DNA of 64,000 bases from Spisula solida (GCA_947247005.1 OX365950.1:14768720-14832719), one strand, 5' to 3'; counted from the first letter of the stretch, positions 23,354-33,923 are shown. Numbers and translations are program-made. Notes: generated by a model from the letters alone, not told the origin.

Positions 23354-23841
23354 TAGGGGTGGGCCGATACATCAAAATTATCGATGCATTGCGACCCCGA
23401 GTGTCCTGATAGTATGGATCGATAGTGAAAGTCTCGATCCAATAACTATCGCCGATAGCTCAATTATCGATAGTTACGATAAGTTTCTTTTCTATAAATA
23501 AAGTTTATTAATTTAAAACAACTTCCATTCTCGTTAAAAAACTAAGTTTAAATAATCCCACGCATTTAAACTGCCACAAATGACCAATATCGCCATTTTT
23601 CAAACCTTTATCAATCTACTTCTGTCCAATTCATCTTAAATCATTCCCACAAATTGTAGGATAGTATGTTGTACAACAAAGTGATATCTTACACAGTGCA
23701 AATTTGCATTTACAAGTTAATCTCTGGTTTTCAAATCTTAGTATTGCAATAGGTTCCAGCAATACAATAGTATCGCAATAGTACTTCCAGCAATAGCAAT
23801 AGTATTGCAATAGTCAAAACTGGACTCAATAGTCACCCCTA
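23354..23841. mobile_element. hAT-like MITE with 8-bp target duplication
   Basis: Ends TAGGGGTGGGCCGATAC and ...ATAGTCACCCCTA are inverted over the first 8 bp. Flanking direct repeats are GTTAAACG (23346-23353) and GTTAAAGG (23842-23849), an 8-bp duplication with one change. TAGGGGTG ends plus an 8-bp duplication are typical of hAT elements. The interior carries ATCGAT- and GCAATAGTA-type short repeats and no transposase frame. Confidence 0.85.
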
Positions 23842-24034
23842 GTTAAAGGACCAAGGAATTAGCTATGGTTATAGAACCAGGATTCCTGTTGTATCACACT
23901 AAATTCTCTTTCCATGAAGTTGGATGTCATCAACTGATCTGGCTGGAGAACAATCTCATTTGATTCTTTAAAGCAGTTCATATATTTTTACCTTATTTGA
24001 TTTTGTGACAAAAAAAGATGCGTTATTGTTATAA

Positions 24035-24495
24035 CTTGATCAGCGCCAGCGTTGCTTGGTTAATTAAGCTTTATGTTTGGGTGGACTTTTCTCATAAACT
24101 ATCTAAGCTATTCATTTGAAACTGGCAACACTTACTACTGCTGCCATCAATTTACCTGACATTGTAAAGTGGCATTTTGCAAGAATTATTGCCCATTTTT
24201 GACTAGGAAAATAAAATGCCTTGGTTAAGTTTGGTGTTGAGGTCAACTTTTCTCCTCAACTATCAGAGCTATTGCTTTGAAACTTTCAACACTAAATTCA
24301 TCATCAATACCTTTGTAAATTGTTAAGTTTAGGTTAACTTTTTCATAAACTATTTAAAAGCTGTTGCTTTGAAACTTGTAACACCTTTTCACCACCAATG
24401 CCTCAATTTGTAAAGAAAGGCACATAACTCCTACTTTATGCATGGGTAATGGGCCTTTATTACAGTGACAATGATCAGATGAGCTTCTACACCGG
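24035..24495 (+). repeat. Dispersed repeat with three internal units
   Basis: Blocks of the type CTTTTCTCATAAACTATC ... TTTGAAACT ... CAACACTT recur at about 24088, 24245 and 24330, and GCACATAACTCCTACTTTAT lies near the end. Mollusc-type repeat, unclassified. Confidence 0.55.
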
Positions 24496-24607
24496 CAAGG
24501 TGGTACTCTTGCTATTACTTTCAGGTCACTTTTTGTTTTAATATATTATGAGCTTTTTTAAAACCTTGTTATATGTAGTAATTACATAGTGTTTTCCTGG
24601 AGACTTG

Positions 24608-25500
24608 CTCATTTATATTTCCATTTACAGGTTATGTATGTGACGGCACCATTCCCTTTCCTAGTTCTTCCTGTATTGTTTGTATTCACATGTTTATATT
24701 TCGATATACAGGTGATGTACGTGACGGCACCATTCCCTTTCCTGGTTCTTCCTGTATTGTTTGTATTCACACTTTTGTTTATATTTACAGGTTATGTATG
24801 TGACGGCACTATTCCCCTTCCTGGTTCTTCCTGTATTGTTTGTATTCACATGTTTATATTTCCATTTACAGGTGATGTATGTGACGGCACCATTCCCTTT
24901 CCTAGTTCTTCCTGTATTGTTTGTATTCACATGTTTATATTTCCATTTACAGGTTATGTATGTGACGGCACCATTCCCCTTCCTAGTTCTTCCTGTATTG
25001 TTTGTATTCACATGTTTATATTTCCATTTACAGGTTATGTATGTGACGGCACCATTCCCCTTCCTAGTTCTTCCTGTATTGTTTGTATTCACATGTTTAT
25101 ATTTCCATTTACAGGTTATGTATGTGACGGCACCATTCCCCTTCCTGGTTCTACCTGTATTGTTTGTATTCACATGTTGATATTTCCATTTACAGGTGAT
25201 GTACGTGACGGCACCATTCCCCTTCCTAGTCCTACCTGTATTGTTTGTATTCACATGTTTATATTTCCATTTACAGGTTATGTATGTGACGGCACCATTC
25301 CCCTTCCTGGTTCTACCTGTATTGTTTGTATTCACATGTTGATATTTCCATTTACAGGTGATGTACGTGACGGCACCATTCCCCTTCCTAGTTCTACCTG
25401 TATTGTTTGTATTCACATGTTTATATTTCCATTTACAGGTTATGTACGTGACGGCACCATTCCCCTTCCTGGTTCTACCTGTATTGTTTGTATTCACATG
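24608..25500 (+). repeat. TM5-exon acceptor array, 81-bp unit, 11 copies
   Basis: Each unit has the intron end (TTATATTTCCATTTACAG) and the first ~60 bp of the TM5 exon (GTTATGTATGTGACGGCACC ... TTGTATTCACATG). Acceptor AGs occur every 78-82 bp from 24630 to 25438. The unit is 27 codons, so the array reads as repeated VMYVTAPFPFLVLPVLFVFT plus seven residues, interrupted by TGA in some copies. The last copy is the functional exon. Confidence 0.96.
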
Positions 25501-25573
25501 TTTCAAGCCAGGAAGTATGGAGGGTATACGATATTTCCTCAATCCAGAGTGGCACAAACTGGTCGGAGTTACG
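25439..25573 (+). CDS. SLC6 transporter gene 1, exon with TM5
   Basis: Acceptor TTTACAG at 25438, donor ACG|GTAAAT at 25574; phase 0 at both ends. Encodes TM5 and extracellular loop 3: VMYVTAPFPFLVLPVLFVFT, then KPGSMEGIRYFLNPEWHKL and VGVT. The 'GK-V-x-Y-x-TA-x-FP' start and the 'G...GI.YFL.PEW.KL' loop are diagnostic of SLC6. The second-last acceptor (25357) also gives an open frame and would insert 27 hydrophobic residues; the third-last meets TGA at 25340-25342. Donor is weaker (GTAAAT) than the others in the gene. Confidence 0.92.
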
Positions 25574-25619
25574 GTAAATCTGTGTGTATTATCACTTACT
25601 GCTTTAGCTTAACCCATTT

Positions 25620-25885
25620 TTAGCTCGACATTTTTCTCCGAAAAGTCGAGCATGGTCATGGCAGGATCGTCTTTGTGTGCGTTGGTTATTAAGTTTATTG
25701 TAAGAGTCATTTTCTCAAAGACTATCAAAGGTATCCACTTTAAACTCAACATAGTTACTCACAATCACATCACCAGGGGGGGGGGCATACTGGCTGACTG
25801 GTAACCCTGTGACCTACATTTATGGAGCAAGACCAGCAAGGGTACTATCAAAAATGATAAAGTCGAGCGTCCAGCACTTGTTAAA
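25620..25885 (+). repeat. Dispersed repeat with GTCGAG ends
   Basis: TTAGCTCGACATTTTTCTCC / GAAAAGTCGAGCATGG at the left and AAGTCGAGCGTCCAGCACTT at the right. Contains a G run (25777) and bivalve-style filler. Starts about 47 bp after the TM5 donor. Confidence 0.55.
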
Positions 25886-27374
25886 TGTATTAAAATGCTC
25901 TTTGCATCAATTCAATATACATTTTGTACTAACATTTTCGTAACAACAACATTTTTCTTCTGAACAAACTGTGGCGTTGTAATGAGACCTGACTGTATAA
26001 AGATAATAATAAATCATACAGGGAAGGCAGCACTCAACAAAAGCAGCAGAGCACAAGAGGCACAAACAGTACAGTCTACAAATTGCTATTTCTGCATCAT
26101 AGTCCAGTCATTCTAAAGTAAAAATAGGCTGAACCTCAAACAAATTGCAAAAGAAACGAATTTGACTGTTTTGGCATCAGAAAACATTGACAAATAACAT
26201 ATCAAAAGTCTAGAAAAATCTAGGATGGGGAAGTTGCCGAAAAATTAACATATCTAAGGTCACTATTGGAAACACTAAAGCTGCTTTTATGACGGTGTTA
26301 ATTTTCATTTCCATGTAACCTAAGTGCACATATCCATAAAGTACATAGTAAAGTAATTGGAATATGAACAATATTACAAACAGATGAAAATAACGTGGTA
26401 TAGATAACAAATAAAACCATTTTTGATTTAATATAGATGCTTAAAAACCAGTACAAGTGGGTGGGGTAATGGAGTGTGACAATCTCAGAAACAAGTTCCG
26501 GTGTAACCTCTAGATCAACAACGTATACTGTATACCGAAATAAATTGTTATATGTGAAAGTTCTGACATTGCAAGCATAAATTGCAAAAGTGATGGGGTC
26601 TGTGAAATTCAAGATGGCGTCCAAGATGGCCGTCTTTTTTAGCATTACCAGTTAAAATTAAAATAGATACATGAAAATAGCAGGAATATACATGACAAAA
26701 TTCATTGAAATTAATGTCCTTAAATGATGTATATGTATTTAAGAAACCACAAACATCGTTAAACAAATATTTTAGATACATTATTTATGTTGAAAATCTT
26801 CAAAAAGCAATGTCAGTCAATGTTATTTGCAGGTAAAACATACGAAAAACAGGTACAGAGGCAATTTCACCTTTCTAATCTCTTATGTCTTTGGTTATGA
26901 TTTATAATGTTGATTAATACATATCTGAAATACATTTTTATGAATAAATGGTATAATATGTTAAATAAAAAAACACTACTTTAATTGGAACACAGTGCAT
27001 CCGTGCAATCTGAGGTGTAATATGTGGTTTTATTACCCCACCCACCAATTTCACACAATGAATGTGTAATCGAGTATCTGTGAAGTTTCACACACTAACT
27101 TCGTCGTGCATAAAGTTTATTAAATCATAAAGGTAAATTGGTACACAAACAAAACTTTATGCCGGAGATTACTCCGAGAAATCCAAGATGGCGTTCAATA
27201 TGGACGTCGTTGTATAGGAAAAGTCATTAATTTGGCTATATAGATGATACAGGTAAATGTATAATACTTCCAACTTTGTATCCTAAATTAGTATCGGTTC
27301 TTGTCAACCCGGCGTGTTCTATCAAATATTTCTGTGAATCACTGGTTGTAAATAGTATCTCTACTTCATTAAAC

Positions 27375-27725
27375 CCCCGCACAACGAGTTGTAAGGGGGT
27401 ATACTGGATTCAGCTTGTCGGTCGGTCGGTCGGTCTGTCCGTAGACGCATTCTTGTGGATGCATGACTCCTCCTACAGTTTTTGCAGCATTTCTTTCAAA
27501 CTTTAACAGATGAACATCCTCAACATGTAGATGTGCATGAAGGAAATAATTTGGGCTGCGACGATTTTTGACATAATTATGGCCCTTTGTACTTTGTACA
27601 TCAGAACTATTCACTATATACAATATATATATAGTGTATATAGTGAATAGTTCTGATGTGCATAAAGAAAAGAATTAGCTGCAATGATTTTTGCCACGCG
27701 GGGGTATATTAGTCTGTCGAATGGC
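27375..27725 (+). repeat. Dispersed mollusc-type repeat, family C
   Basis: Runs from ACCCCCGCACAACGAGTTGT through GGGGGTATACTGGATTCAGC and a (GGTC)n run to CACGCGGGGGTATATTAGTC and GGCGGCAGTTCTAGTT. An exact palindrome (27598-27659) sits inside. Confidence 0.8.
27598..27659. repeat. Near-perfect palindrome, ~25-bp arms
   Basis: ACATCAGAACTATTCACTAT(ATAC) is followed after an AT-rich loop by its complement (GTATATAGTGAATAGTTCTG...). Strong cruciform/hairpin potential. Confidence 0.9.
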
Positions 27726-28159
27726 GGCAGTTCTAGTTATCATTGGATACAGTGCGACTTGAAACTACTTCATATGTATGTATGAATCCGAGATCAAACT
27801 AGCAATAAGGTATACATAAAAGCTGGCTGGTAATCACAGAACATATCGCACATCCATTGCATGTACAGGCCTGGGTATACGGGTCCATTACATGTACATG
27901 CCTGGGTATGTGATCAGGTACTTGGTCGGTGGTCCATTTGGCTTTGTTATGGACATTGTTGTACGGTTTGTTGCCTTTTAGGCACAGTTTGCGAGATGTT
28001 AGATGGGCTTTCCATGTTAACCAGAATTGGTTCAGGATTACAGAGCTCGATGTTTCGCTTAATTTTCGCCAGCATAGTAATACTAGTTTCATAAATGCAA
28101 GGCTCAATACTAGATCGCCGGTGTTTATACTTGTCGGAAAACTTGTTAACATCTAGGAG

Positions 28160-28885
28160 TTCAATAGGAGACCTTAGGCCTGCGTTCAATGCTTGCTAGA
28201 ACATGTCCATAGTAGGTACACGCTCGACATTAGATCTAAACCCAATGCTGACTGGAGAAGGTTCAGTTAGACATTCTTACTAGTGTAGTCCCACAATGCA
28301 ACACTCTACCTTAGATCTGCATTGAATGCTGCAGGAGTAGGTCCAATTAAACATAAGTTCAATGCTTACTAGATTATGTCAACAGTACAATGTTCGACAC
28401 TAAACCTACAGGACAAGGTTCAGTTAGACTTGCGTTCAATGCTTACAAGAGAAGGTCAAGAGTGCAGGAACCGATTTTAGACCAAATTGGAATAGGTTCA
28501 GTTAGACTATACGTTCTATGCTTGCTGGAGTAGGTTCAAGTAGACCTACATTAAATGCTTGCTGTGGTTTGTTAAGAGTACCGGACTCCTAATACATACC
28601 TTAAATACTTGCTGTAATACAAATGTAGGGCCAGTTCAGACCTACGTTCAAGACTTGTTAAAATGGGTCCATTTAAACTATCGTTCAATGCTATCTATAG
28701 TATGTCCTCAGTGCAACGATCGGCCTAAGACCTGCGTTCAATGCTTGCTAGAGTTGATCTACAGTGCAAGGCTAGATCTAAAACTTAAGTTCAATGCATA
28801 CTTGTAAGATTAGGTTAAGTGAGACCTACGTTTTGAGTTTGTTTGAATAGGCCAAGAGTATGTGCAGCCCTAAATCTAGACCTGT
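28160..28885. repeat. Degenerate tandem array, ~44-bp unit, ~16 copies
   Basis: Motifs TTCAATGCTTGCTAGA, TAGGTTCAGTTAGACC and TACGTTCAATGC recur in order with heavy divergence. An old array inside the 3.4-kb TIR element. Frames found here are not genes. Confidence 0.75.
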
Positions 28886-29917
28886 GTACAAAGCTAGGTT
28901 AACGTAAGTAAGTATGTAGACTCTACATGTGTATGATATCACTAATTTAATTCGTCAAAGACACAAACAATATCAATAAAAACATACACAAACTGTATTG
29001 TAACCCGTAAGGGCGATTAAGACAATGTCCATAATGCGCTTCCGTAGAGAGGAATTGTATGCATAATCTCAACGTCAAAATAACGCCGATTTATTTTCAT
29101 AAACCATCGTAAAATATTTGACTTTTGTATATAACAAGATTATTACAGTTCCTATTTTTAAATAATCAACTGAAATGGTTGATGTGTACGTGTTATTTGA
29201 TATTTAAGTAACATATTCACGGAAATATGACGAGATTATGCCTTCGTAATGACATAGTTCATTGCACGCGCTAAGTTGATATGACGTCACTATGGCGAGT
29301 TATATTTGCCATGTCGTAGTTCGAAAAAATGAACAAGTTTAAGGTTAAATTTCATCGTTTTCCCCACCTTAGATTTTTCTAGACTTTTCGTATGTTTATA
29401 AGCATACATTTATCTACATGATTATCGAAAAAATAATTCTTTTGCAATTAGTTTGAGGTTAAATCGTAGAATGACTGGACTATCAAAGAGGCTCTGGTCA
29501 AGATGACAAATTATTTAATGCTAACTGATGAGATATGGAGTTCTATCAGTGAAATAAAAGCTATATCAGTCACTGGTTATCACCTACAATGTGACTGATA
29601 TAAGCTCCGCCCCCTCACAGGGACTACTTTAATTTACCAAAATCTCAACACTAAAATGTCTGTAACTTTTTTATTACTGAACGGAAACATGTCATGGGGG
29701 GGGTTTATTCTTAGTTAGATCATTTCCTACAAGTCGGTGTATGATTTAATGCAAAATTCTCAAAAAAAGTCGTTTTCACCTATTCACCATAATCCAAGAT
29801 GGCGAATTTTGAAGTGAAAAATATGAATGGAATAACATATTCATACGTAACCTAACCACAGTGGTAATTTGGCATAAATAGTACCAGTTTTGACACCATA
29901 AAAGCATTAAATAAATA

Positions 29918-30072
29918 GAATATTTGTTTGTTTTGATTGAATATGGTTAATATCTCATCTTGTAGTGATAAAATTTTAATATTTTCACTCGCGCTACGCG
30001 CTCTTGAAAATATTGAATTTTATCACTACACGATGAGATATAAACCATATTCAATCAAAACAAACAAATATC
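29918..30072. repeat. Long inverted repeat (~68-bp arms)
   Basis: GAATATTTGTTTGTTTTGAT ... ATCTCATCTTGTAGTGATAA is matched in inverse order by TTATCACTACACGATGAGAT ... ATCAAAACAAACAAATATCC. The loop is GC-rich (TCGCGCTACGCGCTC), itself palindromic. Probably a foldback MITE. Confidence 0.9.
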
Positions 30073-30189
30073 CTCTATATAGCTTACCTGAGTACACTTG
30101 TTATTAGACATCAGGTAGCAGGCTTATTGTCATCTATCTCAGGAGCGAGAGTTTTGTGTGTTTGATGACTAATGTGAGTATAAAATGTA

Positions 30190-30360
30190 GCCCTTAACTC
30201 ACTGCCAGACAAAGGGAAGCAACCAATCGTAGGATTTCAATGAAACTTTACTTTATTACTTGGCACCAAACCTAGTTGTGCATATTGTCAGGATTTTTAG
30301 ATTGGATGGCAAGCACTGGAGTTTAGGCCCTTTTTTATCATTTTCAGTCAAAACCCCTTT
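30190..30360 (+). repeat. Dispersed repeat related to 32256-32400
   Basis: TTTCAATGAAACTT, ACTTGGCACCAAACCTAGTT and ATATTGTCAGGATTTTTAGA correspond in order to blocks at 32.3 kb. Unclassified. Confidence 0.5.
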
Positions 30361-30645
30361 CTTGTAATATTAAATACTAGAGACTGTGGGTATTTTTGGA
30401 TGCATAATGATTTGGCTATGGAGGAGCACTGACCATGACTTGTATCAATGCCTGATTGGCTAATGTATTTGACTTTTACAAATGAACAGTGTTATCTTTG
30501 GCTTGGCTGTTACGTAAACTGGTCTCGTTTATTCGAAATCATGCTAGGGGTCTGCTTCATAATATTGGTCTGTAAATTATCTGGCCACGGAAAACTATTT
30601 ACTTGTTTTATTATGTATGTAAACTATGAGATTCCTCTTCTCCAG

Positions 30646-30749
30646 ATTTGGAAGGATGCAGCGTACCTGATGTTTATAACTCTAAGCCTTGGTACTGGAT
30701 GTCTGCATGCTCTGGCAGGCTACACACACTTCCATAGTCATTGTTTCAG
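30646..30749 (+). CDS. SLC6 transporter gene 1, exon with TM6
   Basis: Acceptor TTCTCCAG at 30645, donor CAG|GTAGGT at 30750; entry phase 0, exit phase 2. Encodes IWKDAAYLMFITLSLGTGCL, then HALAGYTHFHSHCFR. It matches the TM6 region 'VW.DAA.Q.FFSL..G.G.L..L.SYN.F..NC.RD'. TM6 contributes to the central substrate site and is unwound at its glycines; the S-L-G-T-G stretch is kept, while the usual FFSL aromatic pair reads ITL and the SYN motif reads GYT. No tandem array touches this exon. Confidence 0.9.
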
Positions 30750-31234
30750 GTAGGTTTCTTGTTGATAATGTTACTTTGCTCTAGATTTAATTGTCCTGGT
30801 TCTTTTACCTGCTGCTGATGTATAAAACTGGAGACCCCATTTTAAAGTCTCTCCCGTAAGGTATTCAGTGAATTAAATGGTTGGGTGGTCTGAAATCCAA
30901 CTAGAGTATAATTCCACGGTGTACCAATACAGTATTCAGTACAACCTCTGTAGAGCAACACACTTTTGGAGCTGCAAACATTGTACAGAAGTTGTTACTA
31001 TACAGAGGTTAAATTTATAGTAAATACCAGCTTAGGGAAATTTTGAAGGTATTGTTATAGAGGTTGCTGATTCCTTGTGGAAGAGTAAGTTAGTATGCTT
31101 GCAATGCAGTCCACGAAAACTGGTTAGGTAAATCAGCTGCTGTATACAAATGAAAAAGTATTGAGAAAATAGCATTAAACCGCAATAAAAAAATTAATGT
31201 ATATAAATAATAAGGTAATACTCTATATTTTCAG

Positions 31235-31359
31235 GAATCTGGTGCTGATATGTCTATGTAATGTTATGGGTGTTATGTTTGGAGCACTGACCATGTGCTC
31301 AGGTCTTGGTTTGTTCTCAAATATGACAAATATCTCGCTCTCCAAGATCACTTTTACTG
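31235..31359 (+). CDS. SLC6 transporter gene 1, exon with TM7
   Basis: Acceptor TATTTTCAG at 31234, donor ACTG|GTGAGT at 31360; entry phase 2, exit phase 1. Encodes (R)NLVLICLCNVMGVMFGALTM and CSGLGLFSN followed by extracellular MTNISLSKITFT with a NIS sequon. Aligned by eye with other SLC6 TM7 helices, the conserved asparagine is present (LCN), but the serine four residues later, a chloride ligand in most metazoan members, is valine. The usual 'SFFAGF' is replaced by GVMFGA. Divergent but unmistakably placed by its phases and neighbours. Confidence 0.85.
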
Positions 31360-31483
31360 GTGAGTCATTTAAAGTCACAATTTTAATTTTTCTGTGGTTC
31401 TAAAAATTAAAAAAAACAAGTGTTACAGTTTATTTTCACAAATGGGTCTATTCCACTGACTGATTTCAATTCATATGCTTTTA

Positions 31484-31830
31484 TTTATCTCGCCACGAAA
31501 AACCATATGGGCGAGGCCCCCAGAAAAGGTTAGTCATTTTAGTTTTTGGAGGATAGTGCATGATACAGAAGATGCCCCAGCTCCAGAACCATCCCTTGTT
31601 CTTTGATGTGCCTGATGTAAATCTTATCACATAACCTGCGGTCCAGGAGTGCCGTAAAGCCGTGATGTAAATATCGTTCGGCACTCCCAGACTGTGCAAT
31701 AAATATTTAAATGAGCTTGACGTGACGTTAGCCAATCCATGCATTGATCCGTCAATGACGTCAGGATAATAGTCAACGTCACCATGAAGTCGCGCTTATT
31801 GTACCGCTGAATTTTGGCTAAAACTTATGC
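31484..31830. repeat. Unclassified intronic repeat-like block
   Basis: A GC-richer island starting ATCTCGCCACGAAAAACCAT with AAGCCGTGATGTAAATATCG, GACGTGACGTTAGCC and TGACGTCAGG. A minus-strand frame of 87 codons (31481-31744) is open but unrecognised. Could be an element fragment. Confidence 0.4.
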
Positions 31831-31900
31831 AGCGTACATCATCCTTTTGAACAATAATGAGCGTTTTCTAAGGTTATGTGATAAATAGAATCTTACATTC

Positions 31901-32018
31901 GTGCTCATTACATACAAATTTTATTAAACTCGTCAACAAAAACAATATGACACTCGACAAAGCCTCGTGTCATATCATTTTGTCCACTCGTTTAATAAAA
32001 CTCGTATGTAATGGGCAC
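31901..32018. repeat. Inverted repeat, ~57-bp arms
   Basis: GTGCTCATTACATACAAATT ... ATGACACTCGAC is mirrored by CTCGTGTCATATCATTTTGT ... CTCGTATGTAATGGGCAC. A foldback element with a very short loop. Confidence 0.85.
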
Positions 32019-32082
32019 TCATGCAAGATCCTCTATATCATACACGGGACCTTGGTTTTTAAAAAGCATCTGTGTCTTTGAT

Positions 32083-32162
32083 CCAGCAGGAAGAGGGATC
32101 AAACCCACAACCTTCGGATCAGCAGGCAGTAGCTCTCACCACTGGACCACTTGTCCACCCAT
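32083..32162 (-). repeat. tRNA-like module, minus strand
   Basis: Minus strand: GTGGACAAGTGGTCCAGTGG (A-box-like), a middle arm with CTGCTGATCCGAAGG, and GTGGGTTTGATCCCTCTTCC (B-box). tRNA-derived, decayed. Confidence 0.55.
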
Positions 32163-32255
32163 CCATAGACTGTACATTCACCCTGCTGTACATAAACTGG
32201 GGATCGAGACACATTGGTTCTGTGCTGGATGTCTGTCTGGATGAATGTCTCTAAG

Positions 32256-32505
32256 TTTGTCCATGCTTGTTTCCCTTAACCTTTGGTTCGATTTCAATGA
32301 AACTTCACATGAATACTTGGTACGAAGCCTTGCTGAATATATTGTCAAGAATTTAAGGTTGGACGTTTTTTGCAAGAGTTACGGCCCTTTGTGGAAACAT
32401 ACGTTTTTGTATCAAAAAATAATTTCTAGTTTTGTAGTGTCATTTGATATTACAAGCATGCTTCGCTGCATGCTTCACTGAATGCTTGTAATATGACATT
32501 TGCCA
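32256..32505. repeat. Dispersed repeat plus hairpin (32437-32500)
   Basis: TTTCAATGAAACTTCACATG and TATTGTCAAGAATTTAAGGT resemble 30.2 kb. The segment ends in an inverted repeat: GTCATTTGATATTACAAGCA with GCTTGTAATATGACATTTG. Confidence 0.6.
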
Positions 32506-32594
32506 TAAAATTAGAAGCAACTGTGAACGTTGTTCAGATATTGTATCCTGACATCACAGCACTAAATGTCTGTAACATTTGATTTTATTTTCAG

Positions 32595-32851
32595 AATATG
32601 AATTGGGCTATGCATTATATCCATACATATTGACCAAGGTGTCCGACTCAGTCATCCTACCTGTGTTATATTTTACTGTAATCATCATCATCGGCCTCGA
32701 TACCCTTGTTATCTTTATACTGACCATTGTCGGTGCGATTACGGAGAAAATGAGGAATTGTGGGATTGGCTGTAGTCGAGCCCGACGATGGTTGATTCAG
32801 CTACTTCTGTGTATGGTTCTATGTTTGATAGGACTGGTGTTTTGTACCAAG
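32595..32851 (+). CDS. SLC6 transporter gene 1, exon with TM8-TM9
   Basis: Acceptor ATTTTCAG at 32594, donor AAG|GTAAGT at 32852; entry phase 1, exit phase 0. Encodes EYELGYALYPYILTKV (extracellular loop 4, 'GLAFIAYPEA'-like), TM8 with VIIIIGLDTLVIFILTIVGA, the cytosolic ITEKMRNCGIGCSRARRW and TM9 LIQLLLCMVLCLIGLVFCTK. The Na2-site aspartate and following hydroxyl of 'GLDS' are kept as GLDT. The acidic residue of the usual 'E..ITA' is missing (FILTIVGA). Longest exon of the gene; no array. Confidence 0.9.
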
Positions 32852-32859
32852 GTAAGTTT

Positions 32860-33433
32860 GTAAATAATTTATTCTTCTTTTTGCTGATTGATGATCAGAA
32901 AATATTTCTTATCATAATTCAATTGTTTTGGGATAAAAACACAGCATGTCATTACCTTAAAATAAGAGGGCAAAACTCTCTTTAAAAATTTCGGCAGAAG
33001 CACTCAGTAACTTGTCTATACTCTAATTCAAACAGTTATCACTTGATTGTCTTCAAACTTGGTGACAATATTTATGGGCATAATATATAAGCCAAGTTGG
33101 ATTATTTCATCTACTATGCCCCACACAAGCATATTTTGTGACATAAATTTTGCTGTAGTCAGGGGTGTCAACAGGGCCAAATTAAAAATCAGAAAAAGTG
33201 TATACGGCCGAACATTTTTGCCAAACAAAAGGCCTTCAATGGCATTGTATCCATAATTAACTCAGTTTGTTTTAAAAAAATAAATCCTTCAGAGCAGATT
33301 CAATTTACCATAACTTTGCCATTTCTTGAGATATTTTCACCAAACAACTTTTATTTTGGTCCGATGCCATTTCTCTTTCGGGATTGATAAATTCGGAAAT
33401 CCGGATAAATCAAGAAAATTGACATCCCTGTGT
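32860..33433. other. Intronic sequence, no exon seen
   Basis: Intron between TM9 and TM10. Contains phrases typical of mollusc repeats (TATCACTTGATTGTCTTCAA; CATAACTTTGCCATTTCTTG). No exon. Confidence 0.45.
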
Positions 33434-33735
33434 AGTTATTGTTGTACATATTTCAGGGTAGACTGTATTTCAGGGTGGGCTGTCTTGTTGTACATATTTC
33501 AGGGTGGACTGTATTTCAGGGTGGGCTGTCTTGTTGTACATATTTCAGGGTGGGCTGTCTTGTTGTACATATTTCAGGGTGGACTGTATTGTTGTACATA
33601 TTTCAGGGTGGACTGTATTGTTGTACATATTTCAGGGTGGGCTGTATTGTTGTACATATTTCAGGGTGGGCTGTATTGTTGTACATATTTCAGGGTGGAC
33701 TGTATTGTTGTACATATTTCAGGGTGGACTGTATG
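33434..33735 (+). repeat. TM10-exon acceptor array, 29-bp unit, 11 acceptors
   Basis: The unit is TTGTTGTACATATTTCAG (intron end) plus GGTGGACTGTA (first 11 bp of the exon). Eleven CAG|GG acceptors occur between 33456 and 33722. Two units near 33470 and 33515 are truncated to 15 bp. Period 29 cycles through all frames, which explains three overlapping open frames here. Confidence 0.95.
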
Positions 33736-33923
33736 CTGTAAACAGTATTGATAGTTTTACTGGTCAGTTCTGTCCATATGTTGTGGTATTACTAGAATGC
33801 TGCCTCCTGATGTATGTGTTTGGTGCACACAAGTTTGTACAGAATATAGAAGATATGACCGGACACAAGAACTCACCATGGTGGCTATGCAACTGGAGAT
33901 TTTTAACGCCATGTGTTTTACTG
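33723..33923 (+). CDS. SLC6 transporter gene 1, exon with TM10
   Basis: Acceptor CATATTTCAG at 33722, donor CTG|GTAGGC at 33924; phase 0 at both ends, 67 codons. Encodes GGLYAVNSIDSFTGQFCPYV, the TM10 helix VVLLECCLLMYVFGAHKF, then VQNIEDMTGHKNSPWWLCNW and RFLTPCVLL leading into TM11. It fits the family pattern 'GG.Y....(L)D.Y......L...E...+.(W)YG..+F..(D)I..M.G..P..WW..CW.F.TP'. Placement after TK of the previous exon restores the canonical GG. The second-last acceptor would add 29 bp and shift the frame. Confidence 0.92.

Larger units (their letters stand above)
26102..29480. mobile_element. 3.4-kb element with long inverted ends, TA-flanked
   Basis: The left end GTCCAGTCATTCTA and the right end are perfect inverted repeats over 14 bp. 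Similarity continues for about 130 bp in patches (AACCTCAAAC-AATTGCAAAAGAA; AAAAGTCTAGAAAAATCTA). TA flanks both ends (26100-26101, 29481-29482). No transposase is recognisable; the interior holds other repeats (27375-27725, 28160-28880). It may be a non-autonomous DNA transposon enlarged by nested insertions. Confidence 0.7.

Noticed and set aside
24589..25623. A 344-codon plus-strand frame and 287-codon minus-strand frame as a single large gene
   Set aside because: They are read-throughs of the 81-bp array. The true coding part is only the final TM5 exon, in a different frame from the 344-codon one.
26298..26645. 115-codon minus-strand frame with hydrophobic stretches
   Set aside because: Inside the 3.4-kb TIR element, no transposase or membrane-protein family recognised; composition fits AT-rich chance translation.
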